DNA of 64,000 bases. Source: Blastocladiella emersonii ATCC 22665. Its lineage: Eukaryota; Blastocladiomycota; Blastocladiomycetes; Blastocladiales; Blastocladiaceae. A model generated the notes under the pieces. It saw nothing but the letters and a program-made list of their open reading frames with translations, was not told the origin of the DNA and made no database searches. Positions 22,074-31,556 of this stretch are shown piece after piece. The position numbers and the translations under genes are program-made. The stretch lies in NCBI GenBank assembly GCA_025594325.1, contig JANHCV010000011.1, positions 248,001 through 312,000 of the forward strand, in the 5' to 3' direction. How positions within the stretch are numbered: position 1 is the stretch's first letter; each line of letters starts with the position of its first letter.

Positions 22074-22952
22074 ATGAGCAGCAATACGACCAAGACGGGC
22101 ACGACGGCCACGTACCGGCTCGGCAGGAAGCCGACCAGCGCTACGCCTGCCGTCGCCGAGTGCACCAACGGCGCCTTCGTCACGCGGCTCGGGATCCAGA
22201 CCGAGAAGTCGACCGCGGACGAGAACCCCGTCGACTGGGTGGCCGGGATCAGCGTGCTCTGCTCTGACAAGACGAACCTGACGACGCTGGGCTGGAAGCC
22301 CACTCGCCCGAGCCGGCTGGGCGAGCTCGCGCCCAACGGCATCAACACGCTGATCGGGAGTTCCGGGTCGGTTGTCGACGGGCTCGGGTACGGCAGCACG
22401 CTCGTCGGCACCATCGCGGGCGCCGGGGTGTGGCGCCAGGACCAGGACGCGTCCGTCAAGGCGTGCTTCCTGACGGGCCTCGGCGGCAACTACGGCAGCT
22501 GGATCTTTAACCTCGACTTCAAGTTCGTGTGTCCCGTCGCGACGACGTCAACGTCCGCTACGGCCTCGGCGACATCGACGTCGGCTCCGACCCTGCAGCC
22601 GCCACCAACCGATCCGCCCGAGTCCAACTCGGCGGCCATCATCGCCGGGTCGGTGGGCGGGGTCGCTGCCGTGGCCATCTTTGTCTTCGCCGGCATGACG
22701 CTGCTCAAGCGGCGGCGCGCGCTCGCCGCGGCCAAACCGGTTGCCCAAGACGATGTGTTTGACGCTCCACCAGCACCGGCCGCCGCGCGCCCCACCGAGG
22801 ACGACCTTCCGCACGCTGGTAGCGGCTATTGGGGCACACCCGCGGGCACCGGCGCGGCACGGCCACCGCCTGCTCCCGGTGCGCGACCTGCAGGAGCCCG
22901 TCCCGAGTCTGAGGTGTTGTATCTTCCATCCGAGCCCGTGTACCTTCCATAG
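22074..22952 (+). CDS. Single-pass membrane protein with novel ectodomain, paralogue 2
   Basis: The ATG at 22074 gives 292 residues and starts MSSNTTKTGTTATYRLGRK, matching the start of paralogue 1, so an upstream signal peptide exon is unlikely. The ectodomain blocks align throughout: ECTNGAFVTRLGIQT, WVAGISVLCSDKTN, GSSGSVVDGLGYGSTLVG, VWRQDQDASVKACF, SWIFNLDFKFVCP. A Thr/Ser/Pro stalk, one helix (AAIIAGSVGGVAAVAIFVFA), an RRR stop-transfer and a Pro-rich tail follow. The tail ends with a doubled motif, VLYLPSEPVYLP; paralogue 1 has a single PLYLP. The conserved terminal YLP suggests a binding peptide for a cytoplasmic partner (inference). Confidence 0.7.
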   Translation: MSSNTTKTGTTATYRLGRKPTSATPAVAECTNGAFVTRLGIQTEKSTADENPVDWVAGISVLCSDKTNLTTLGWKPTRPSRLGELAPNGINTLIGSSGSVVDGLGYGSTLVGTIAGAGVWRQDQDASVKACFLTGLGGNYGSWIFNLDFKFVCPVATTSTSATASATSTSAPTLQPPPTDPPESNSAAIIAGSVGGVAAVAIFVFAGMTLLKRRRALAAAKPVAQDDVFDAPPAPAAARPTEDDLPHAGSGYWGTPAGTGAARPPPAPGARPAGARPESEVLYLPSEPVYLP

Positions 22953-23310
22953 ATCAATCCTTCTGCGACGGGCTTCCGGACCGCGAGGTCTGCATGGGCG
23001 GCGGTCCGCGCCGCTTGCCTGGATAGGGTGCATACTCGCGCGAAGCTGCGGGAGTGATTCCGCAGCGGTGCGGGGGCAGCTCCACGCCGCAGATTCGGCA
23101 CAGTTGATCTGCCGTATCACCCCCAAATCAGGTCGCCGATCAGCCCGCACATGCGCGAAACGAAGCGAGAGGGGAGGCGCCGCCGGTCCACTCGCCGGTC
23201 CGCTTGCTCGCCGACCTCGCCTCTGTTGTTTGAGTTCCCGGCCCCCTGTCGGGCAGCTTCCTCTCCCCTCCCCAACGATCGGGAGCGCCTCCCTAACTGC
23301 CAGCCTTGCG
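22953..23310. other. Intergenic region between paralogues 2 and 3
   Basis: The 358 bp contain no supported coding region or RNA gene. CT-rich sequence in the last ~90 bp probably belongs to the promoter or leader of paralogue 3. Confidence 0.45.
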
Positions 23311-24219
23311 ATGGAATCAACAGCAGCAACTGCCGCGTTGGGCACGCCGACGGCCGCACGTCGACTCGGCCGCCCGCCCGGATTCGGCGACTCGGCGACG
23401 ACCATCACCGCCATCTGCCCCGCCGGATCCGTTGCGACGCAGCTCGTCGTTCAGACGGTCCAGGTCAGCGGCGTCGAGCGGATCGCCGGGCTCCGGCTCG
23501 CGTGCTCGGACGGGTCCTCGGCCGTGGCGCACTGGGATTCGGCGGCAGCTCCCGCGACCCTCGGCGACGTGGTGCCGGGCGGGATCAGCTCGCTGTACTC
23601 CCGCGCAAACACCGCCGCGGGTGTCGAGGCGATTGGCTACGGCGCGGCTCCGCGCACCGCAGACGTCTGGCGCCAGGACGACGACGCCGCCATCAAGTCG
23701 TGTCTCCTCACGGGTCTCGCGGCGAGCGTGCTCGACGACCGGTGGATCGCCGGGCTCGACGTCAAGTTCGCGTGCCCTTCACCACCACCATCCTACGTCG
23801 CACTCGCGCAGAATGCTGGCGACGGATCTCCCCCGCCACCTCCGCCCCCGCCTCCGCCGCCGCACGGTGGCCTCAGCGTGACGACGATCCTGTTCATCGT
23901 GTCGGGCGGGTTCGCCGTGTTCGTATTCACGCTAGCGGCGTGGACGTGTTTCCGCCAGCGCAACGTCAAGTACGCGCACGACGAGCTCGCGATCGAGGTC
24001 GACGTCGAGCGTGGCGGCGTCCGCAACCAGCTGCACGTCGATGACAGCGACACGTCGCCCGCGCTCACGGCGGTCCCGGCGCCGCGGAGGGGGTCGGCGC
24101 CGCGCGCGATCGCGGCGTACGCGGCACCGAAGCATGGCAACAGTAGCCGGACGGGGTTGGCGGGGGCGGCGAGCGGTGGCGCTGCAGGGTCGTCGGGGTC
24201 CAGGCACGGCGGCGCGTGA
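23311..24219 (+). CDS. Single-pass membrane protein with novel ectodomain, diverged paralogue 3
   Basis: The ATG at 23311 gives 302 residues. The ectodomain keeps the framework of the two upstream genes: ICPAGSVATQLVVQT, RIAGLRLACSDGS, GVEAIGYGAA, VWRQDDDAAIKSCL and WIAGLDVKFACP, but with many substitutions. A run of prolines forms the stalk, then one helix (TTILFIVSGGFAVFVFTLAA), a basic stop-transfer and a Ser/Gly/Ala-rich tail. The tail lacks the terminal YLP seen in the other two, so cytoplasmic coupling may have been lost or changed. It is convergent with the Kv channel gene across 253 bp. No signal peptide is visible. Confidence 0.65.
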   Translation: MESTAATAALGTPTAARRLGRPPGFGDSATTITAICPAGSVATQLVVQTVQVSGVERIAGLRLACSDGSSAVAHWDSAAAPATLGDVVPGGISSLYSRANTAAGVEAIGYGAAPRTADVWRQDDDAAIKSCLLTGLAASVLDDRWIAGLDVKFACPSPPPSYVALAQNAGDGSPPPPPPPPPPPHGGLSVTTILFIVSGGFAVFVFTLAAWTCFRQRNVKYAHDELAIEVDVERGGVRNQLHVDDSDTSPALTAVPAPRRGSAPRAIAAYAAPKHGNSSRTGLAGAASGGAAGSSGSRHGGA

Positions 24220-24472
24220 GAAGCTTACGCAGTCAAGCTTTCGGTTTTGTTTGTGCGGCACGCCCGGCTGCGGGTATACACTATAGCGGGCAGCTCAGTT
24301 TTGATTGTTCATTGATGCACTGGTTGATCGTGGGCGGGATGAGCGGCGCGTCGCGCTGCGCGTCGTTGCGCCCAAACTCCATGCGTCGCTGCTGCGGCTC
24401 GCCAGCTTCCTTTCTCGGCCGCGAACACGCTCGCATGAATCTGGTTCCCCTCGAGAACGCTCTATATTCCTA

Positions 24473-26812
24473 TCACACCTGCCCACCCGTCTGCTGCGGT
24501 GGGACCTGCCGCGGCTGCCCGGCTGCTGGCGGCGACACCACGCCCGCCGCCCCCGCCCCAGCCATCGCCGCGTGCAGTGCCGTGCCCAGCCCGCGCGTCT
24601 CAGCAACGAGCTGATCGAGATCCATACTCTCGCGCAGCGCCGCGACCGCGTCGTGGAGGTGCGCCTGGTACGCCTGGATCGTCGTGGTGAGCGTCGTCAC
24701 GTACAGGAGCAGCTGGCGCGTGTCGCGCGGCAGCGCCGATGCCGGCGGGAGCTGCGGGCCGAGTCCGCCCGTCGTGTTGGGGCCAGTCCCCGAAAGGCCG
24801 AAGAAGGCGGCCGAGGGGCCCACGGAGAACGGGTCGTCGAAGATCGAGCCGAAGGCGGCGGTCGCGGGGGCTTGGTCGGCGGTGGAGGGGTGGTGGTGAT
24901 GGTGCGGGATGGTCGGCGGCGTGTTCGCGGCGGGCGCCGACTCGCCGCCGGGCGCATTTGCCGGTGAGCTCGGCCGCGTGACGCCCGGCGGCGCGGGCGG
25001 CGCCCGCTGCTCGCGCATCTGGCGGCGCACGTCGGCCGTGGCGGTCGTCGGCGTGGTCGGCTGCGACGACGACTGGTTGAGGGCCGCGTACCGCCGCGCC
25101 ATGACCGCCTCGAGCTGCATCTGGTCGCGCTGCGCCTTCATGTGCTCCCAGACGACGGTGAAGTTGCGTCCGACGATGATGGACGGCAGCGCGATGAGCA
25201 GGATCCCGCACATCATGGCGGGGAACGCGATCACCTTCCCCACAAAAGTCTGCGGAACCATGTCGCCGTAGCCCGTGGTGGTGAGGGTGACGATGACGAA
25301 CCAGCACGCGGCGGGGATCGAGTCGAACCGCGAGGGGCGGCCGAACTTGTCGACGAACCCGCTGACGGCGGGGTCCCAGGTCCCGCGCTCGGCGAAATAC
25401 AGCAGCGTCGAGAAGAGCGTGACGGTGATGACGGTGAAGAAGACGAGCGCCGAGAGCGCGTCGAGCGAGCGCTTGAGGGCGATGATCAGCACCTCGATCG
25501 AAAGCTGGACCAGCGACGAGTGCCGGAACACGCGGAACACGCGGAACAGGCGGAACGTCTTGAGGATGGTCGTGCGGAACACGTACGACATGTGCGCGGC
25601 GACCGCGTCGGCGGCCGTCTCGCCGGGCAGCGGGCGGTCGCTGCTCCGCGACGCGAGCTCGACGTAGTACGGCACGATCGCGACCAGGTCGATGAGGCCC
25701 AGCGGGCTGCGGATGAACCGCCACGCCGACGCAAACGAGTCGCACCGCGCCAGCACGCGCAGCACGTACTCGAGCGTGAAGACGGCGATGATGAAGATCT
25801 CGATGCCCTGGCGGATCGCCCAGATGTCCACCTCGTTCGAGTACAGCGACGGGATCGTCTCGAGCGTGGCGACCAGCGTCGAGGCCACGATCATGAACGC
25901 GATGAACATCGACAGGTACAGCGCCGGCTTGGAACTTGACGGATCCTCGAGCAGATTGTACAGTTTCTGGTTCCACGTCAGCGAGTCGGCGTCGTCCTCG
26001 TCGTCGCCGCGCACGTTGCTCAGCGTCTGGTCGAACGACACGGCGTCATCGTCATCATGGCCGTGGTGATGCCCGCGGAACCGGTTGAGCAGCGCGGCGC
26101 CGATCTGCCCCGGGTGGAACAGCATGGACGTGGGCGACGTTGGGTTCTCCTCGCCCGAATGGTGTCGGCGCGGGGCCGCAGCCCCGTCGACGCCAAACGC
26201 CGTCTCGGTGAGCGGGATCGCCGCGTCCATGTCGTGGACCGAGCCGAGCCGCTGGAACCCGTTGCGCGACCGCGTGTTGCGCGACCCGGTCCCGCCCGCG
26301 CGCGATGCCGGCGACGCGCCCTTGCCGGTGCGGCTGGGCGGGCCGACGCGCGCGCCGACGCGCGACAGCTGGCCCTTGAACGTGTCGCGAAGGCGCGCCG
26401 AGAACCGGCTCACCGCACCGCCGGTGTGCGAGTCGTGTAGCCGGTGGTCGCTGGCGGCCGACGACGTAGCGTACTCGGACCCCGCGGCGGGGTCCAGGTC
26501 GTCGAGATCGATGCGGAAGGCTTCGGGCACGGCGGCGAACGCGCTCTCTTCCCCGTCGGCGTCGTCGTCCGTGTCCTCGCCGTCGTCGTGGTACACGGGC
26601 AGGAGCGCGGGGGAGGTGCCCGAGCGGCTGCTGCTGGCGTGCGGGTCGACGAGATGCGCCCCGGACGAGGACGCGGACACGGTCGTTGAGGCGTGCTGGT
26701 GTTTCCGCCGCGCGCGCGAGCGGGAGCGGCTGCGCGAGCGCGACGTGCTCCGGCGCGTCAGCCGCGACTCGGGGCGCGAGCCGTCGTGGTACGACGAGGC
26801 GTGGTGATCCAT
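24473..26812 (-). CDS. Voltage-gated potassium channel (Kv-type, six transmembrane)
   Basis: This intronless gene encodes 779 residues. A long Ser/Arg/Asp-rich N terminus (1-295) has no recognisable T1 tetramerisation domain. S1 is at about 298-318, S2 at 337-354, S3 at 370-385. S4 carries K418, R421, R424, R427 and R430 at every third position, a full voltage sensor. S5 is at 452-475, the pore loop has the selectivity filter TTTGYGDM (511-518), and S6 is at 526-548. S6 has ALPSIIVG instead of the PxP kink of animal Kv channels. The C-terminal tail is Pro/Ala/Thr-rich and ends in a helix. The expected role is outward K+ current repolarising the plasma or flagellar membrane. The ATG at 26812 is the first that gives a plausible start. 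Confidence 0.92.
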   Translation of the reverse strand: MDHHASSYHDGSRPESRLTRRSTSRSRSRSRSRARRKHQHASTTVSASSSGAHLVDPHASSSRSGTSPALLPVYHDDGEDTDDDADGEESAFAAVPEAFRIDLDDLDPAAGSEYATSSAASDHRLHDSHTGGAVSRFSARLRDTFKGQLSRVGARVGPPSRTGKGASPASRAGGTGSRNTRSRNGFQRLGSVHDMDAAIPLTETAFGVDGAAAPRRHHSGEENPTSPTSMLFHPGQIGAALLNRFRGHHHGHDDDDAVSFDQTLSNVRGDDEDDADSLTWNQKLYNLLEDPSSSKPALYLSMFIAFMIVASTLVATLETIPSLYSNEVDIWAIRQGIEIFIIAVFTLEYVLRVLARCDSFASAWRFIRSPLGLIDLVAIVPYYVELASRSSDRPLPGETAADAVAAHMSYVFRTTILKTFRLFRVFRVFRHSSLVQLSIEVLIIALKRSLDALSALVFFTVITVTLFSTLLYFAERGTWDPAVSGFVDKFGRPSRFDSIPAACWFVIVTLTTTGYGDMVPQTFVGKVIAFPAMMCGILLIALPSIIVGRNFTVVWEHMKAQRDQMQLEAVMARRYAALNQSSSQPTTPTTATADVRRQMREQRAPPAPPGVTRPSSPANAPGGESAPAANTPPTIPHHHHHPSTADQAPATAAFGSIFDDPFSVGPSAAFFGLSGTGPNTTGGLGPQLPPASALPRDTRQLLLYVTTLTTTIQAYQAHLHDAVAALRESMDLDQLVAETRGLGTALHAAMAGAGAAGVVSPPAAGQPRQVPPQQTGGQV

Positions 26813-27048
26813 GGCAGCCGTCGAGGCGGGTGCGGAGTGCGGAGTGGGGAGAGCGAGGGCGCTGCGGGCGGACCGAAGAACACGGCGTGTGGCGCGTCGC
26901 CCAGATTTCCGGTTCGCGTGCCCTTGACAGACGTGACGCGGGTGGCTGAGGCGATCATGTCTCCGCCTCGTCTCCGCCGCGATACGGCACTCGCCCTCCC
27001 TCTCCCTCACGGCCCTCGCATGCAGAGGGGCGCCCACTAGACACTGCC

Positions 27049-28973
27049 ATGTATCACTCGCTCCGCTCGGCCGCCGTGCTCCGCCGGGCTGCCGCCGCTG
27101 CCTCAGCCGCCGGCCCCACCGCGGCTCGCGCTACCGCCTCGGCGCCCGCGCGCCGCGTGCTGTGGTCGGACGCGCGCACGTACACGACGCCGCCCGTCAT
27201 CGCGGAGCCGCACCGCCTGCTGCAGGACGTGCCGCGGTTCACGTTCCTGAACCCGGTCATGTCGACGCGCATGGTGCGGGCCTACAAGCGCGAGCGCAAC
27301 GCGGCGGTGGCCATCCTGAAGCGGCACTTCCGGCAGCCCGACATCATCCAGCCGGGCAAGCCCATCGACATGCAGATGTCGGCGGTGCTACAGAAGCTCG
27401 GGTTCAAGGCCAAGGTGTCGTGGACCTACGACTTCCAGACCGTCGAGAGCGTGCTGGCGTTCCTCGAGGAGCGGTCCAATGCGCAGCTGCTGTACAACCT
27501 GCTATCGCTCGCGTCCGTCGTTGCCGGCGCCGCCATTTCGTGGTACTACGCCGACCAGGCCAAGAAGCGCGAGGAGCAGCGGTACCGCGACGAGCTCAAG
27601 CAGGACGAGGAGCGCCGCCGGCTCGAGGCGCAGAAGCAGAAGTGGGACGCGCTCTTCGACGTGTCCATGACCGTCCCGCACGCCGACCCGCTGTCGCCGC
27701 GCCTCGTCGGCGCCATCCGGTGCCCCGACTCCCGCGCCGTGCGCGACGAGATCCTCGCCATCCTCGACGCCGACCACGCCGTGCACTCGTCGCCCTTCTT
27801 CAACGTGATTGTGGGCCCGAGCGGCAGCGGGAAGAGTGTTTTGGTGACCGGCATCTTCGACGAGATCCTCGAGCAGGTGAACCGCGCGCACGCGGCCGAC
27901 GAGTCGGGCGACGACGAGGACCTGCGCGGCCGCCGCGTCGTCCTGTACACGGACTTCAAGGACGCGTTCAAGGTCAACTCGCTCGAGTTTGTCGAGGAGC
28001 GCTTCTTCGACTTCCTCGACGAGCTGCAGGTCCGCAGCGAGCGCAACGGCGAGCGCATCGCGCTCTTCATCGACGCGGCCGACCTCATGGCCAACGTGTT
28101 TGACGGCGACCGCCTGCCCGCCGTCATGCGCCATATCCACGAGACGGGCAAGTTCGTCGACGTGTTCCTCGTCTACAACTCGCACTCGGCGTATTCCCGA
28201 GCGGTCGCCCAGCCCGGGATGGCCACGCAGCACCGCCTCATCACCGTGCCGTACATCGAGGACCGCTCGGCGCTGCTCGGGTACGCCCAGGAACTGCGCA
28301 GGCAGTGCGCGGCCGCGGGGCTCGGCGACCGGTGGAACGTGCCCGAGGAGGCCGTTGTCGAGATTGTCGGCGGCCAGTTTGACGACTATGCCCGGATCAT
28401 GCGCACCATCAAGGGCGGGCACAAGACGCTTCGCGGTACGTTTGCCGCCACTCGCTGACCTCGATCCCGACTCACACTGCACGCGTCCCCGTAGAGGTGC
28501 TCAAGGAACTCCTCAGCCAGTCGCAGGAGCGCGTCGAGGGCGCGCTGAACATGTACACGGGCAAGATCGACCTCACCACAGGCTACTATCTGTCGATCGC
28601 CGAGAGCATCGTCGCGCGCCGGCCCGTCTCGGTGCCGCTGCACCTGCAGAAGCAGTTCATGGACCTCAACTACTTCTTCCGCACCGACACGGCCTACGTC
28701 CCTCCGACCGCTGCTGGCGACTCGTCCGCGGCGGCGGCGGCGATCCTCGACGAGCGGCACCGCGACGGCATGATTTTCTACTACCCGCGCGACCAGACCG
28801 TGTTCGAGCACGTGCTGCGCAACCCGCAGTACAAGAAGCACCTCGCTAACGTGCGCAAGGTCGCCGACCGGTCGCCGCTCATCTCGAGCGAGGCCGCCGA
28901 GGATATCCTCGCCGCCAAGTCGGCCACGCACCAGCGCGGCAAGCGGCGGAGCTGGTGGCGGTTCTGGTCGTAA
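27049..28973 (+). CDS. P-loop ATPase, probably mitochondrial inner-membrane
   Basis: Exons 27049-28435 and 28495-28973 encode 621 residues. The Arg/Ala/Ser-rich, acid-free N terminus looks like a mitochondrial presequence. A hydrophobic segment follows (LLYNLLSLASVVAGAAISWY, about 147-166), then a charged coiled stretch (KKREEQRYRDELKQDEERRR). The NTPase domain has Walker A GPSGSGKS and a Walker B-like strand IALFIDAAD. The pattern of sensor and C-terminal helices suggests a STAND/AAA+ relative, but I cannot place it in a named family. The C-terminal part contains RDQTVFEHVLRNPQYKKHL and ends in a basic, Trp-rich tail. A role in mitochondrial protein or nucleoid maintenance is only a guess. 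Confidence 0.75.
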
Positions 28974-29038
28974 ACCCGCAAATAGTAGATCCTAGGTAGT
29001 AGTGATATATATACGCAATCGTGCAATCTCCCCCTCGC

Positions 29039-30893
29039 TCACCCATCCAACGGCGCGTGCCGCACCTCCTCCTCCTCACTCTCCCGCTTGCCCACCACCT
29101 CAGGCTTGAGCGGCGGCGAGACCGCGGGCGATGGCGGGAAATGGAAATCGCGAAAGACGTGCTCGAGCTCCTCGAGCGGGTGGTCGAGGTCGCCGTACTG
29201 GAACGGGAGCACGGACATGGCCTCGACGCCGTGGTCCGTGGTCATGACCGACTTGACGCGGCGCGCGCGGTTCAGCAGCGCCTGCACCTCGCCGTGGATC
29301 GCGTCCTTTGGCGGCGCGTGCGGCGGCGTCGACCGCAGCGCGGCGAGTGCGGGCCAGTCGATGTTGCGGAAGAACGGGTGCGTCTTCAGGTCGGCGAGTT
29401 TGGGGCGGTTGTCGGGGTCTTTTTGGAGTAGCTACGCGTGCGGGAGGGGGGTTAGGTGGGTGGGTGGATTCGGGCGTGGTGAGGGTGAGCGTACCTTGGT
29501 GATGAACGCGGCCGCCTCGCGCGTAAAGTAGCCGGGGATCTTGGGTTTCCGGCTCAGGATGCCCGTCTCAACGTCCTTGGGCGTGCGGCCCGTGAACGGT
29601 GGCTACAACACGGACACGCGCGCGAGTCAGCACCCTGCACTACGCGACCCGACAGCCGTCACGCGCGTACCCCGCCCGAGAGCATGTAGTAAGTGAGGAT
29701 GCCGAGCCCCCACACGTCGACGCGCTCGTCGTACGGCTTGCGCTGGATCATCTCGGGGGCCATGTAGTCAAAGGTGCCGCAGAAGCTGTTGGCGCGGAAC
29801 TGCATGTCCTCAGTGAAGGCGAACTTGGCCAGGCCAAAGTCGGTCAGCTTGATGTGGCCCGACGCGTCGATGAGGATGTTCTCGAGCTACACGCAGGGGG
29901 CGTGTGAGTGGGTTTCGGTGGAGTAGGGTGGGGCGAGGAGGGGAAGCAGTACCTTGAGGTCGCGGTAGATGATCTTCATCGAGTGCAGGTGCTCGAGCGC
30001 GAGGAGGATCTCGGCGACGTAGAAGCTCGCGGTGCTCTCTACACTTCCGAGAGTCAGTCACCCACGCCCACCGAACCACACCACCATGAGCGTACCGATA
30101 CACAGCCCTTCCTTGGCGACATACTCCCACATCTCGCCGCCCTCGGCCCAGTCGAGGATCAGGTACAGGTGGGTCTGGTCCTGGAACGCCCACCGCAGCG
30201 TGACGAGGAACGGGTGCTGGTTGATGGACGCGAGAATGTCGCGCTCGTTGACGCCGTCGCGGTAGATCTTGGGCCGCGGCGACCCGCCCGCCTTGGGCGT
30301 GCCGGGGCGCGGCGGCGTGGAGGTGCCGTTCGCGGGGTTGGAGTCAAGCGACTCGACCGACGCGGTCGCCGAAGCAGCAGCAGCAGCAGCAGCGGCGGCG
30401 GCGGTGGCCGCAGCGGCCTCCTTGGCCTTGCGCTTGGCGGCCTTGGTCAGCTTGGGCCGCACCACCTTGTTCATGACCTTCATGGCGTACAGCTTGCCCG
30501 AGGCAATGTGCTGGACCAGGTACACCTACTTCACGCGGGCCCGTCAGCCACCGGTCGGCGCGACGCGACGCGATGCCCACGAAAGGGGAGGGGGACCTTG
30601 GCGAACCCGCCGGTGCCCAGGAGCTTGAGCACGGTAAAGTCGCTGCACGTCATGACGGGCGCGGCAGCGGGCGCCGCGGGGACGGGACCTGGTGCAACGC
30701 GCGCACGGGAGGGCGATCAGGGCGCGCCATAGCTGCGGGACGCGAGAAGGGGATGGATACCGGCAGCAGCGGCAGAGGTGCCGTTGGCCTCGACCGCGGC
30801 CGGCGCGGCAGTGGGCGGAGCCGGGTCCGCTGGTGTCGATGCATGGTGGCCGTTCGGCTCAGTGGCGGCCGTGGCCGTGGCCGGATCGTTCAT
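29039..30893 (-). CDS. AGC-family Ser/Thr protein kinase with long insert
   Basis: Seven exons: 30893-30761, 30688-30597, 30525-30096, 30038-29953, 29886-29671, 29602-29495, 29431-29039 (485 residues). The kinase fold shows the Gly loop GTGGFAK (69-75), Lys91 in YAMKVMNK, the catalytic loop YRDLKLEN (D245) and DFG at 263-265. The activation loop ANSFCGTFDYMAPEM resembles S6K/RSK-type AGC kinases, with S281 as likely PDK1 site. About 70 residues of Lys/Ala-rich and Ser/Pro-rich sequence, including a long Ala run, are inserted between the beta-3 strand and helix C. The C-tail ends with FRDFHF, a hydrophobic motif with His where the phospho-Ser/Thr normally sits. Intron 2 has a GTCCCC donor. An orphan AGC kinase is the safest call. 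Confidence 0.88.
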
Positions 30894-31556
30894 TTGCAAG
30901 TGTAGCGTGGTGGTGTCAAGCGGGAGAGAGCGAGCGTGGGAGGAGGCCGGCGGCCTGATAACTCTCTCGACCGGAAGCGTGTGGCGCGCGGAGACATCGG
31001 GCACGACCTGCCACTCCTGTCGGCACTCTGAAACGCGACGCGATCCTCGTGGCGCAGCAGCAAGCAGCACCGACGCGCTGACCGACGCGCTGACCGACGC
31101 GCTCCACTGGCCTGCACCAAGGGTGCGCGTCTCGTGGATTTTTCGCCCTGGATAACAGGGTATATGTAAGTTTCCGTGCACCGCCCACGGCTCTGTGTCG
31201 CAGGCGCCAAGACCCACGCGCGCTGTCCCTCGCACTGGCGGCACCGTCCTCACACTCGCGACAACACTCCGCTAAGGCGTTACGCTGCTGGACACGATGA
31301 CTCTGGCAACCGGTTCGCGCGCTCGCCACGCTGCCAGCAAGGGAACTGCTGTCAGCAAGGAAGGAAGCGTGCGGTGGCCGTGCAAGGCAACCAAACACCT
31401 TGCGTTCATGCCAGACCTTGGGGTGACTCATGCGAGCCCCGAGCCAGCGACCTCGAGTAGAATCAAACCCCGCCCGCTTCCTCTCCCCTCTCCTCGCCAA
31501 CTGCGTTCATCGTCGCGTTGAAGCTGTTCTATACCCGCAACACGAGCGAACCCATC
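30894..31556. promoter_or_regulatory. Divergent promoter region, AGC kinase / acidic duplicated-domain gene
   Basis: This 663-bp spacer separates two outward-facing start codons. It contains three 12-bp direct repeats at 31069-31104 and a CT-rich run at about 31475-31500 that probably lies in the promoter of the plus-strand gene. Nothing else was recognised. Confidence 0.4.
31069..31104 (+). repeat. 12-bp direct repeat, three tandem copies
   Basis: ACCGACGCGCTG is present twice exactly and a third time with its last two bases changed, inside the divergent promoter. It could be slippage or a set of binding sites; nothing in the sequence distinguishes these. Confidence 0.7.

Noticed and set aside
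22741-23310. Frame joining paralogue 2 to paralogue 3 of the membrane-protein family
   Set aside because: It reads paralogue 2 in the wrong frame and contains only Arg/Pro-rich sequence before the ATG at 23311, where family similarity begins.
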